A stretch of 14,168 nucleotides of DNA from Woeseiaceae bacterium (GTDB taxonomy: Bacteria; Pseudomonadota; Gammaproteobacteria; Steroidobacterales; Woeseiaceae): NCBI GenBank assembly GCA_013138675.1, contig WTCH01000078.1, positions 1-14,168 on the forward strand, written 5' to 3'. The notes beneath the pieces were generated by a model, which was not told where the DNA came from, searched no databases, and worked only from the letters and a program-made list of their open reading frames with translations. Every line of letters begins with the position of its first letter. Position 1 is the stretch's first letter. Positions 5,860-13,302 of the stretch are shown piece after piece. A program made the position numbers and the translations under genes.

Positions 5860-7526
5860 GTCGAATCTCCATCGTCGAGCATGGGCAAGTGCAAGCCATG
5901 TTCACGTGCGCAATTGATCGCATCCTCATAGCCGGCGTCGGCATGTCGCATGACGCCTGTTCCTGGATCATTCCAGAGCACGCGCTCGATGCGCTTGTCC
6001 GCCGCCTCGCTGCCGTCACATACAATGACGAGTCCGGCGTGCTGCGCGTAGCCCATACCTACGCCTCCGCCATGATGGAATGAGACCCAGGTCGCCCCAC
6101 TCGCCGTATTCAGCAAGGCGTTGAGTATTGGCCAGTCGGACACTGCATCGGACCCATCCAGCATTGCCTCGGTTTCGCGATTTGGACTCGCGACCGAGCC
6201 ACTGTCGAGATGGTCACGCCCGATCACGACGGGGGCACTCAACTCACCAGTTCTTACCATCTCGTTAAATGCCAAACCTAGTTTGTGACGTTCGCCGAGC
6301 CCAACCCAGCAGATACGCGACGGCAGACCCTGAAAGTGAATGCGTTCTCGTGCAGCATCGAGCCATGCATGAAGATGCGTGTTGTCCGGAATCAACTCCT
6401 TCACCTTGGCATCGGTTTTGTAAATATCCTCCGGGTCACCCGACAGTGCCACCCAGCGGAACGGCCCTACGCCGCGACAAAACAACGGACGCACGTAGGC
6501 GGGGACAAATCCCGGAAAATCGAAAGCGTTATCGACGCCTTCGTTCAACGCTTCCTGACGAATGTTGTTGCCGTAATCAAACGTCGGGATACCGGCCTCA
6601 TGAAACTCGAGCATCGCCCGAACATGAACCGCCATCGACTTCCTGGCCGCAGCGGCAACGGCATCAGGGTCGTGCTCGCGCCCCTGCTCCCATTGTTCCA
6701 GCGTCCAGCCCGCCGGAAGGTAGCCGTTCGCGGGGTCGTGTGCCGACGTCTGGTCGGTCACGGCATCTGGCCGAACACCGCGTTTCAATAATTCGGGCAG
6801 TATTTCTGCCGCATTGCCAAGCAGTCCTACGCTGAGCGGCTGCCGGTCCTCAATCGACTTGTTGATCAGTCCCAGAGCCTCATCCAGTGACTCGGCACTC
6901 GTGTCGAGGTAGCCCGTCTCAAGCCGCTTCTGAATACGGCTGGGCTGGCATTCGATCGCCAGCATCGATGCACCTGCCATCGTAGCGGCCAGCGGCTGCG
7001 CGCCGCCCATGCCGCCGAGGCCCGCCGTCAGGACCCAGCGACCCAGCAGGTCACCGTCGTAGTGCTGGCGCCCCATCTCGACGAAAGTCTCATAGGTGCC
7101 CTGGACGATGCCCTGGCTACCGATGTAAATCCACGAACCGGCCGTCATCTGGCCGAACATCATCAGACCCTTGCGATCGAGCTCGCGGAAGTGCTCCCAG
7201 TTTGCCCATGCCGGCACCAGGTTCGAATTGGCGATCAGCACGCGTGGTGCATCCTCGTGGGTGCGAAACACGCCGACCGGCTTGCCGGACTGCACCAGCA
7301 ACGTCTCATCACTTTCGAGATTTTTTAGCGTCTCGACGATCTTGTCGAACGACGCCCAGTCGCGGGCCGCCTTGCCGATGCCGCCGTAGACAACCAGGTC
7401 CTCGGGCCGCTCGGCTACTTCGGGGTCGAGATTATTCATGAGCATGCGCAGCGGCGCTTCGGTCAGCCAGCTTTTTGCCTGCAGGGTGGTGCCCGTCGGC
7501 GCCTTGATCGTGCGTTTGTTGGTCAT
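5856..7526 (-). CDS. hutU: Urocanate hydratase
   Basis: Second step: NAD+-dependent hydration of urocanate to 4-imidazolone-5-propionate in the cytoplasm. The 556 residues match the usual urocanase length. The glycine-rich GLGGMGGAQP at about 169-178 belongs to the tightly bound NAD+ site. C406 in RICWVGLGERHKLG aligns by context with the functional cysteine of Pseudomonas urocanase (about Cys410); this alignment is by eye. FHHGGGVGMGYAQHAG in the C-terminal part is another family hallmark. The ATG at 7524-7526 overlaps the hutC stop (ATGA at 7523-7526); GGAG lies 11 bases upstream, so coupling probably helps initiation. The gene is complete. Confidence 0.97.
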   Translation of the reverse strand: MTNKRTIKAPTGTTLQAKSWLTEAPLRMLMNNLDPEVAERPEDLVVYGGIGKAARDWASFDKIVETLKNLESDETLLVQSGKPVGVFRTHEDAPRVLIANSNLVPAWANWEHFRELDRKGLMMFGQMTAGSWIYIGSQGIVQGTYETFVEMGRQHYDGDLLGRWVLTAGLGGMGGAQPLAATMAGASMLAIECQPSRIQKRLETGYLDTSAESLDEALGLINKSIEDRQPLSVGLLGNAAEILPELLKRGVRPDAVTDQTSAHDPANGYLPAGWTLEQWEQGREHDPDAVAAAARKSMAVHVRAMLEFHEAGIPTFDYGNNIRQEALNEGVDNAFDFPGFVPAYVRPLFCRGVGPFRWVALSGDPEDIYKTDAKVKELIPDNTHLHAWLDAARERIHFQGLPSRICWVGLGERHKLGLAFNEMVRTGELSAPVVIGRDHLDSGSVASPNRETEAMLDGSDAVSDWPILNALLNTASGATWVSFHHGGGVGMGYAQHAGLVIVCDGSEAADKRIERVLWNDPGTGVMRHADAGYEDAINCAREHGLHLPMLDDGDST

Positions 7527-8290
7527 TGTTGCAGTTTCTCCAGTTCCACGACGTCTGCCGTCGCCGATTTGGGTGTCCCAGGAGGGGTGTAGTGTCCAGC
7601 CAGCTCATAGCGGCTGCCTGGATGATGTAAGCGCGCGAATGTGACGGGCCGTCCATGCGACCAGGTGCGGCGCATAACGACCAGGCCGGGTTCGCCATCG
7701 GCCATCTTCAATCGTTGTCGCACCGCGGCGTTGGGTTGCGCGGCGCGCACGACCTGCTCGGCTTCCTGCAACGGGGAAATTGCCGTCAGGTAAGCACTTG
7801 GTGTCACCGCGCTGAAGTCCTGCAGCAGGCAATCGGGTGCGAAATCCGCAACGATATGCCGGTCCTCGAGCTGGATGGGGGACTCGTTCTCATAGTGCAC
7901 GAGCATCAGGTGAAACACGTCGCTGCCCTGCTCGACGTGCAGAGCTTTGGCGACCTCGCCTCGTGCATGCTGCAATGTCTGGCGCAGGACCTCACAGGTA
8001 TGTGTGTGTCCGCGCTGTTCGATTTCGTCGGCGATGTTCTGCACCTCGAGAACGTGCGAGCCGGCTCGAAAATCCGACACGAACGTACCCCGCCCCGCGA
8101 TACGCCGAACGTAGCCTTCGTCCGTCAGTTCACGCAGCGCGCGGTTCGCTGTCATACGCGAAACGCTCATCGCCTCCACAAGCTCATTCTCCGACGGGAC
8201 ACGATCGGCCGGGCGCAATTCGCCACTCGATATGCGGCCGATAATCAGGTCCTTGAGCTGCTGATACATGGGCTTCGCAACAACGGTCAC
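7523..8290 (-). CDS. hutC: Histidine-utilisation repressor, GntR/HutC family
   Basis: Cytoplasmic DNA-binding repressor of hut genes, relieved by urocanate in characterised relatives. Residues 1-75 form a winged helix-turn-helix (VPSENELVEAMSVSRMTANR, then GRGTFV) and about 90-240 form the UTRA ligand domain with EVQNIADEIEQRGH and HHPGSRYELAG. I chose the GTG at 8288-8290, giving 255 residues, because it overlaps the hutF stop as GTGA (8287-8290), like the other junctions, and leaves the usual short leader before the PMYQQLKDLI helix. The alternative ATG at 8269 gives 248 residues. The same frame stays open further upstream inside hutF, but that part is not protein-like. As second gene of the operon it probably controls its own expression through the palindrome at 9662-9671. 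Confidence 0.93.
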   Translation of the reverse strand: MTVVAKPMYQQLKDLIIGRISSGELRPADRVPSENELVEAMSVSRMTANRALRELTDEGYVRRIAGRGTFVSDFRAGSHVLEVQNIADEIEQRGHTHTCEVLRQTLQHARGEVAKALHVEQGSDVFHLMLVHYENESPIQLEDRHIVADFAPDCLLQDFSAVTPSAYLTAISPLQEAEQVVRAAQPNAAVRQRLKMADGEPGLVVMRRTWSHGRPVTFARLHHPGSRYELAGHYTPPGTPKSATADVVELEKLQQ

Positions 8291-9645
8291 GGCGAAATTC
8301 CAATTCGCTGCAGAGTGTCCGCGTAAGCTTGCCGCGTGTCGCCACGATCGACGTGGTCGCCATCGACGACTCGCCATTCGCCGCCGACCATCACACGCTC
8401 TATCGGCAATCGGTAACCGGAAAACACGAGTGCATCGAGCAATGACGCAGCACCGTGACCCACCAGCATCGGATCGTCGTCGTACATCGCAACCAGGTCC
8501 GCCGGCGCGCCGACCTGTAGTCCCCGGGTCGTCTGGCCACTCGCCTGCAAGCCACCCGCCAGCGCACGCGAGAACAACTCTCGACCGACGTGCGGCTCTT
8601 GCAGCGAGGCGATGTTTCGAGATCGTGAAGCCAGTCGCTGGCCGTACTCGAGCCAGCGCAGTTCCTCGAACGGGTTGATTGAAACGTGGCTGTCCGACCC
8701 AATCGCGATTCGGCCACCTGCGCTGAGGAAATCGTGTAGCGGAAACAGCCCGTCGCCCAGGTTCGCTTCGGTACTCGGACACAGACATACGACGGCATCT
8801 GTTGCGGCAAGATCGTCGACTTCATCGGCGTCCAGGTGTGTTGCGTGAACGAGGCACCAGCGCTCGTCGACGGTGAAGTTCTCAAGCAACCAACGCACCG
8901 GCCGCCGGCCATAGCTTGAAAGACACTGGTCGACCTCGCGCTGCTGTTCGGCGATGTGCAGATGAACCGGAATCCCTGCTGCGACCGACACGTCGACGAT
9001 CGCCTGCATCGATTCCTGGCTGACTGCGCGCAGGCTGTGCGCACCGATGCCGATGTGAATACGATCCGTCGTGTGTTCACTTACGCGGCTGTGATGCTCG
9101 AGAAAGCTGTCCAGGTCGAGAGCGAACAGTTTCTGGTGGCCTTCAGGCTCTGGTTGGTCGAATCCTGCACGCTCATACAACACGGGCACGTACGTCAGGC
9201 GAATGCCGCTACTCTCAGCAGCAGCACGGATCGCGTGGAACATCACATTGTCTTTGTCGTCAGCCCCGGGCTGCCGGTGCAGGTAATGAAACTCTGCGAC
9301 AGACGTGTAACCACTGGCCAACATTTCCGTATAAGCCTGGCGTGTGATCGCAGCCAGGGCATCTGCATCGAGCCTACCTGCAAGTTCGTACATGCGTTCG
9401 CGCCAGGTCCAGAAATTGTCCTGACCTGCTGGTGAACGTTCTTCCGTTCTGCCGGCGAGCGCGCGCTGGAAGGCGTGACTGTGTGCATTACAGAGACCCG
9501 GAATAACGACGCCGGCCATGAAGTCTGACGGTTCCGGCGTGACGTTTTCGATGACCGAGCCGATCTTACCCGCACGCACGGTTAGCCGGACGTTGTCCAT
9601 CCAGCCCTTTTGAATCAATGCCTTACGCGCGAAAATGTGGTTCAT
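8287..9645 (-). CDS. hutF: Formimidoylglutamate deiminase
   Basis: Fourth step: hydrolysis of N-formimino-L-glutamate to N-formyl-L-glutamate and ammonia, committing the pathway to the HutG (formate-releasing) branch. It is a metal-dependent amidohydrolase of 452 residues. H55 and H57 in NAHSHAFQR are metal ligands; further family motifs are VHLHIAEQQREVD, the VHATH histidine region, CPSTEANLGDG and GSDSHVS with the catalytic aspartate. I chose the ATG at 9643-9645 (MNHIFARKAL), which matches the family N-terminus; an in-frame ATG 78 bases upstream would add 26 residues crossing the operator and is unlikely. First gene of the leftward operon, divergent from hutI, a paralogous amidohydrolase. 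Confidence 0.95.
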   Translation of the reverse strand: MNHIFARKALIQKGWMDNVRLTVRAGKIGSVIENVTPEPSDFMAGVVIPGLCNAHSHAFQRALAGRTEERSPAGQDNFWTWRERMYELAGRLDADALAAITRQAYTEMLASGYTSVAEFHYLHRQPGADDKDNVMFHAIRAAAESSGIRLTYVPVLYERAGFDQPEPEGHQKLFALDLDSFLEHHSRVSEHTTDRIHIGIGAHSLRAVSQESMQAIVDVSVAAGIPVHLHIAEQQREVDQCLSSYGRRPVRWLLENFTVDERWCLVHATHLDADEVDDLAATDAVVCLCPSTEANLGDGLFPLHDFLSAGGRIAIGSDSHVSINPFEELRWLEYGQRLASRSRNIASLQEPHVGRELFSRALAGGLQASGQTTRGLQVGAPADLVAMYDDDPMLVGHGAASLLDALVFSGYRLPIERVMVGGEWRVVDGDHVDRGDTRQAYADTLQRIGISP

Positions 9646-9661
9646 TGCGATTCCGTCAAGT

Positions 9662-9671
9662 TGTATATACA
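9662..9671. promoter_or_regulatory. Candidate HutC operator (TGTATATACA)
   Basis: A perfect 10-bp palindrome of the form TGTA-N2-TACA, the core reported for HutC binding in Pseudomonas hut promoters. It lies in the only intergenic space shared by the two hut transcription units, 16 bases before the hutF ATG and 43 before the hutI ATG, and overlaps the best promoter hexamers. By eye I found no other TGTA-N2-TACA in the window. Confidence 0.8.
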
Positions 9672-9704
9672 GGCTAGACCATGATAACGTCGAATGCAAT
9701 TTGC

Positions 9705-9709
9705 GGAGG
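9705..9709 (+). promoter_or_regulatory. Ribosome binding site deciding the hutI start
   Basis: GGAGG lies five bases before the ATG at 9715, a strong Shine-Dalgarno. It decides against the in-frame ATG at 9694, which would put this motif inside the coding sequence. Confidence 0.8.
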
Positions 9710-9714
9710 CAAGA

Positions 9715-10941
9715 ATGACTCACTGGGACCTGCTCCTGACCGATGCGCGCATCGCCACGATGGAGCGCGATGTAGCGCCATATGGCGTCATCGACGATGG
9801 CGCGATCGCAATCGCGGACGGGGCAATCGCGTGGGTCGGAAGCACCGCCTCGATTCCGAACAACGAAGTGCGGGAAGCCAGGTCGCTTTCAGGACATTGG
9901 GCAACCCCGGCACTGATCGACTGTCACACGCACCTCGTGTTTGGTGGCGATCGCTCGGCCGAGTTTGAACAACGACTGAGCGGCGTCAGCTATGAGGACA
10001 TTGCACGCGCGGGCGGTGGCATCCTGTCTACGGTGCACGCAACACGCAACAGCAGCAGCGATGAACTGTTCGAGTCCGCCAGCAAGCGACTGCAAATGCT
10101 GCAAGCCGACGGCGTCGCAACCGTCGAGATCAAGACCGGATACGGGCTTGATGTTGCGACCGAAATCAAAATGCTCGAAGTTGCTAATCGCCTTAGTGAA
10201 TCGTCTGCAATCACGATCCAGACGACGCTACTCGCAGCACATGCCATTCCGCCCGAATACAAGAACGATGCCGACTCGTATATTGAACTGATTTGCGAAG
10301 AGCTGATACCACTTGTCGCCGAACGCGAACTTGCCAACGCTGTCGATGCGTACTGCGAAGAATTTGCGTTCAGCGCCGAACAGGTCGCAAAGGTATTCGA
10401 AGCTGCAAGAGGGCATGACCTTCCTGTCAAATTGCATGCCGATCAATTGAGCGACGGTGGCGGTGCTGCACTTGCCGCGGGCTTCGATGCTTTGTCCGCC
10501 GATCACCTTGAATACGCTTCATCTGACGGCATCGCTGCAATGGCTAACTCGGGCACAACTGCCGTGCTGCTGCCAGGCGCCTACCTGACACTCAACGAGA
10601 CGCAGCTGCCTCCTGTTGACGCAATGCGAGACAGCGGTGTTGCCATCGCCCTGGCCACCGACTGCAATCCCGGTACATCACCGCTTACGTCAGTGCGAGA
10701 GACAATGGCACTGGGTTGCCGGTTGTTCCGTCTGACGCCTGAGGAATGCCTGGCAGCCGTGACGCGTGCCGCGGCCGGCGCACTCGGCCTCAGCGATCGA
10801 GGTACGATCGAAATCGGCAAGCGCGCAGACCTCGCGATCTGGGATATCAGTCATCCACGTGACCTGAGTTACTGGCTGGGCAGCCAGTCTTTGTCAGGCT
10901 TGTTTATTTCAGGGTGCGATGTCAGTCTGACCCGACCGTGA
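9715..10941 (+). CDS. hutI: Imidazolonepropionase
   Basis: Third step: hydrolysis of 4-imidazolone-5-propionate to N-formimino-L-glutamate in the cytoplasm. A 408-residue metal-dependent amidohydrolase. H71 and H73 in LIDCHTHLVFGG are metal ligands; GGGILSTVHATR, KLHADQLSDGGGAALA, SADHLEYAS and ATDCNPGTSPLTS are the other conserved blocks, the last containing the catalytic-site aspartate. The ATG at 9715 is fixed by the GGAGG just upstream. It is transcribed away from the other hut genes, from the shared operator region, and its stop overlaps the GTG of the downstream MFS gene as GTGA (10938-10941). Confidence 0.96.
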   Translation: MTHWDLLLTDARIATMERDVAPYGVIDDGAIAIADGAIAWVGSTASIPNNEVREARSLSGHWATPALIDCHTHLVFGGDRSAEFEQRLSGVSYEDIARAGGGILSTVHATRNSSSDELFESASKRLQMLQADGVATVEIKTGYGLDVATEIKMLEVANRLSESSAITIQTTLLAAHAIPPEYKNDADSYIELICEELIPLVAERELANAVDAYCEEFAFSAEQVAKVFEAARGHDLPVKLHADQLSDGGGAALAAGFDALSADHLEYASSDGIAAMANSGTTAVLLPGAYLTLNETQLPPVDAMRDSGVAIALATDCNPGTSPLTSVRETMALGCRLFRLTPEECLAAVTRAAAGALGLSDRGTIEIGKRADLAIWDISHPRDLSYWLGSQSLSGLFISGCDVSLTRP

Positions 10942-12164
10942 ATTCCCCTCCTCCCATTCAGAAGCGTAGCTTCATTGTTACGCTCGGCCTGCTAACGGGC
11001 ATGGCAGCGTTCACCGTCGACGCGAGCCTGCCGGCCGTGCCGGCAATGGTCGAGGCGCTTACGACGAGCCTGTCGCGAGGCCAGCAGATCGTCGGTATTT
11101 TTATGTTCGGCATGGCGTTCGGACAGATTCCGGCCGGCCTGGTTTCGGACCGCGTCGGTCGACTTCCTGTCCTCTATACCGGCATGGCGTTGTTTCTGGT
11201 TGGAGCGATCGCATCGGCGCTTGCCGACAATATCGAGGTGATGCTGATCGGGCGTTTCGTGCAAGGCTTCGGTGCTGCACCCGCGATCGTGTTGTCGCGT
11301 GCCATCGTGCGGGACATCTCGAGTGGCAAAGCGGCGGCAAGGCTTATGTCGCTGATGACCATGATCTTTACAGTCGCACCGGTCATTGCGCCGAGTATTG
11401 GCGCCTTGCTGGTTGCCCGGTGGGGATGGCGTGCCCCGTTCATCATGATTGTCTTCCTCGGTGTGTTGATCACATTCGGTGTGTACCGCTACCTCGACGA
11501 AACGCACACGCCGGACGCAGGGCAGCATCCTGTTCGTCAGTTGAAGTCGAGCTTTTCCGAGTTCTTTTCGCATCGACAGAGTATTTTTGGGTTGCTTTTG
11601 ATAATTATGCCGCCGGCCGGATTTATGTCGATGATTGCACTGGCCGCGGCGCTGGTCGTCGAGATTTACGGTTTCAGCATTACGCAGTTTGGCCTGATCT
11701 TTGCGACCGCTGGAATTTCGATACTGATTGGCTCCGCGATCAATCGCCTGCTCGTGACGCGCCTCGACAGCATGCAGATCATTGCTATTGGCGTTTCGCT
11801 TTACGGAATCAGCGGCGTGTCATTGTTGATTATGGCATGGCTGAATTCGGCGCCGTTCGTGCTCCTCTGGGGGAGCGTGTGCCTGTTTATGGCGTCAGTC
11901 GCCATCGTGATGCCGAATGCAACGGTCATTGCACTCGATCCGTTGCCGAAAATCGCCGGCGTCGCCTCATCGATCATCGGCACGACGCAAAACATCATTG
12001 GCGCATCGGGCGCGTTTCTTGGTGCTGCGATCTACAACGGCACGGTGCGCAATTCTGTGGTGATCATGGGTACCGTGGGCGTGCTCGTCGTTTTGGTGTA
12101 CTTGCTACGCCCGGTATTGTGCCCGCAAGTAGTCCACCACCCCGACGAACTGGCCCGCGACTAG
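10938..12164 (+). CDS. MFS transporter, Bcr/CflA-like, coupled to hutI
   Basis: A 408-residue inner-membrane protein with about 12 hydrophobic segments, a proton-driven transporter by family. Residues 28-35 (DASLPAVP) resemble the Bcr/CflA segment in the first membrane helix, 65-77 (PAGLVSDRVGRLP) is MFS motif A between helices 2 and 3, and RFVQGFGAAP (106-115) with SRAIVRD in helix 4 is typical of the drug-efflux DHA1 branch. The start is the GTG at 10938-10940, overlapping the hutI TGA as GTGA; another in-frame GTG at 10914 lies inside hutI and would add a non-conserved leader. Tight coupling suggests a task in histidine metabolism, perhaps moving histidine, urocanate or a by-product, but the family is mostly known for export, so substrate and direction are unknown. 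Its TAG overlaps the convergent nitroreductase stop. Confidence 0.9.
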   Translation: MNSPPPIQKRSFIVTLGLLTGMAAFTVDASLPAVPAMVEALTTSLSRGQQIVGIFMFGMAFGQIPAGLVSDRVGRLPVLYTGMALFLVGAIASALADNIEVMLIGRFVQGFGAAPAIVLSRAIVRDISSGKAAARLMSLMTMIFTVAPVIAPSIGALLVARWGWRAPFIMIVFLGVLITFGVYRYLDETHTPDAGQHPVRQLKSSFSEFFSHRQSIFGLLLIIMPPAGFMSMIALAAALVVEIYGFSITQFGLIFATAGISILIGSAINRLLVTRLDSMQIIAIGVSLYGISGVSLLIMAWLNSAPFVLLWGSVCLFMASVAIVMPNATVIALDPLPKIAGVASSIIGTTQNIIGASGAFLGAAIYNGTVRNSVVIMGTVGVLVVLVYLLRPVLCPQVVHHPDELARD

Positions 12165-12745
12165 GGTAGTTTCGTCAGAGCCTTGTCCGTGGGCTGGCGA
12201 GATTGTGTCGGCGTCATCTTCGGGTAGCCGTACCAGAGGAGACTGACCACGAACTCCTCGTCCGGATCAATGCCGATAATTTCGAAGAACCTCGCGTCAC
12301 GAGTAATGTCGCCGGTCGTCCATTTCGAACCCACGCCTGCCTTCCACAGGTACAGCATGAAATTCTGCGTCGCCGCACAACACGCCGCATAGTCTTCCTG
12401 CTGCCGCAGTTCATCTGCAGACGTTCGGCAGGTAATCAGTATCCAGCCAGGCTTTTCAGACCAGCTTTTTGCCTTGTGCTCGCCGGCCTTGGCGTCGCCC
12501 TTTTTTTCCGTGCAGATGGCCCTGACGAGGCCCAGGCAAGCATCAATCGTTTCCCTGCCCAGCAGATAGAAATGCCAGGGCTCCGTGACGTGATGATTCG
12601 GCGCCCAGGTTGCCGCTTCAACAGCTTCCATAATCAGGCCATCGGGAACCGGTGTCTGCAGGAACAGGTTGATCGTACGGCGCCCGCGCAGCACCTCGCC
12701 GAACTCGCGCAATTCCTGCGTATAGTAGCTCGGCGATTTCTTCAT
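12161..12745 (-). CDS. Nitroreductase family protein (FMN-dependent)
   Basis: A 194-residue flavoprotein of the nitroreductase superfamily, which uses NAD(P)H to reduce nitro compounds, quinones or related acceptors; the natural substrate is unknown. RGRRTINLF at 20-28 is the FMN-phosphate contact motif (RRS/T), WAPNHHVTEPWHFY is the conserved second block, and YGYP near the C-terminus is the late family motif, closest in style to YdjA-like members. The ATG at 12743-12745 has AGGG six bases upstream and shares one base with the cytochrome b561 stop (TGATG); the TTG one codon earlier is less likely. It is the last gene of a leftward operon and meets the MFS gene tail to tail on CTAG at 12161-12164, leaving no space for a terminator between them. 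Confidence 0.9.
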   Translation of the reverse strand: MKKSPSYYTQELREFGEVLRGRRTINLFLQTPVPDGLIMEAVEAATWAPNHHVTEPWHFYLLGRETIDACLGLVRAICTEKKGDAKAGEHKAKSWSEKPGWILITCRTSADELRQQEDYAACCAATQNFMLYLWKAGVGSKWTTGDITRDARFFEIIGIDPDEEFVVSLLWYGYPKMTPTQSRQPTDKALTKLP

Positions 12746-13302
12746 CAATTGCCCTGCTTTACACCAGTCGTCATACGCCTGAGCACGTCATTCTTCGCAA
12801 CGAAGTGATTGTAGAGCGCACCCAGGATGTGCAGCACGACAATCGCCGCGACGATCTTCCAGGAAAACTCGTGAACCTCCTCCCAGAAGTGGTGCACTTC
12901 TTCGCTCTCTTCGACAGGCAATGAAAAAGAAAACAGGCCGAAAAAAGAGATTGCGCCGCCGCCCGTCGCGATCGTGACCGGCCCGGAAATCAGTTGCGCA
13001 AACACGGCGACGTAAATAGCCCAATGCACCAGTGTCGCGGCTACGCGTTGCAGCGCCGGCATACCATCTGGATGGCCCGGCACTTCATTCATGAATCGCC
13101 AGATGAGCCGCACCGTCATCAGTACAAAGACCAGCAACGCGATCGAGCCGTGAATCACGCGCATTTCCGATTTCTCGGGTCCGCGCTCCATGCCGGCCTG
13201 CTCCAGCCCGATGTAAAAAATGACAACCAGGCCTATGGTGATCAGCCAGTGCAGCCATTTGGCCATTGACCCGAATTCGCTACTTGTATTCTTAAGTCCC
13301 AT
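12745..13302 (-). CDS. Cytochrome b561 (CybB-like di-heme membrane protein)
   Basis: A 185-residue inner-membrane b-type cytochrome with four predicted helices, which in relatives moves electrons between quinol and other acceptors such as superoxide. Likely heme ligands by pattern with E. coli CybB are H18 (KWLHWL), H51 (RVIHGS), H144 (EEVHEF) and H158 (VVLHILGALYNH); H93 (LVHWAIY) is also conserved. GPVTIATGG in the third segment and the ALYNHFV ending are family features. The ATG at 13300-13302 has AAGGAG seven bases upstream and overlaps the 3' end of the upstream transporter gene by 11 bp. It is co-transcribed with the nitroreductase, which suggests a shared redox theme, but no partner is proven. 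Confidence 0.92.
   Translation of the reverse strand: MGLKNTSSEFGSMAKWLHWLITIGLVVIFYIGLEQAGMERGPEKSEMRVIHGSIALLVFVLMTVRLIWRFMNEVPGHPDGMPALQRVAATLVHWAIYVAVFAQLISGPVTIATGGGAISFFGLFSFSLPVEESEEVHHFWEEVHEFSWKIVAAIVVLHILGALYNHFVAKNDVLRRMTTGVKQGN

Larger units (their letters stand above)
9646..9714. promoter_or_regulatory. Divergent hutF / hutI promoter region
   Basis: This 69-bp gap must hold the start signals of both hut transcripts unless hutF is read through from an internal site. Rightward, TTGTAT (9661-9666), a 16-base spacer and GATAAC (9683-9688) form a plausible weak sigma-70 promoter with a short leader to hutI. Leftward, TTCGAC (complement of 9689-9694), 17 bases and TGTATA (complement of 9666-9671) is a poorer match. 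Both candidates overlap the HutC palindrome, which fits repression by occlusion. I found no sigma-54 GG-N10-GC signature here, unlike hut promoters described in Pseudomonas. The hexamers are my reading and low in certainty; the region's role is well supported by gene arrangement. Confidence 0.5.

Noticed and set aside
7523..8788. A 421-residue minus-strand frame that looks like HutC with a long N-terminal extension
   Set aside because: The extra 166 residues lie inside hutF in another frame, are arginine-rich and low in family-like structure; the GTG overlapping the hutF stop gives a normal-length HutC.
9694..9714. An earlier ATG for HutI at 9694
   Set aside because: The GGAGG at 9705-9709 is correctly spaced for the ATG at 9715, and the extra seven residues do not match the family.
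9646..9723. A 26-residue N-terminal extension of HutF from an upstream ATG
   Set aside because: It would cross the HutC palindrome and the promoter region and overlap the hutI start; the ATG at 9645 matches the family N-terminus.
11420..12169. A 249-residue plus-strand frame overlapping the MFS gene
   Set aside because: Shifted frame of a clear 12-helix transporter; its composition is Arg/Cys/His-rich and not protein-like.
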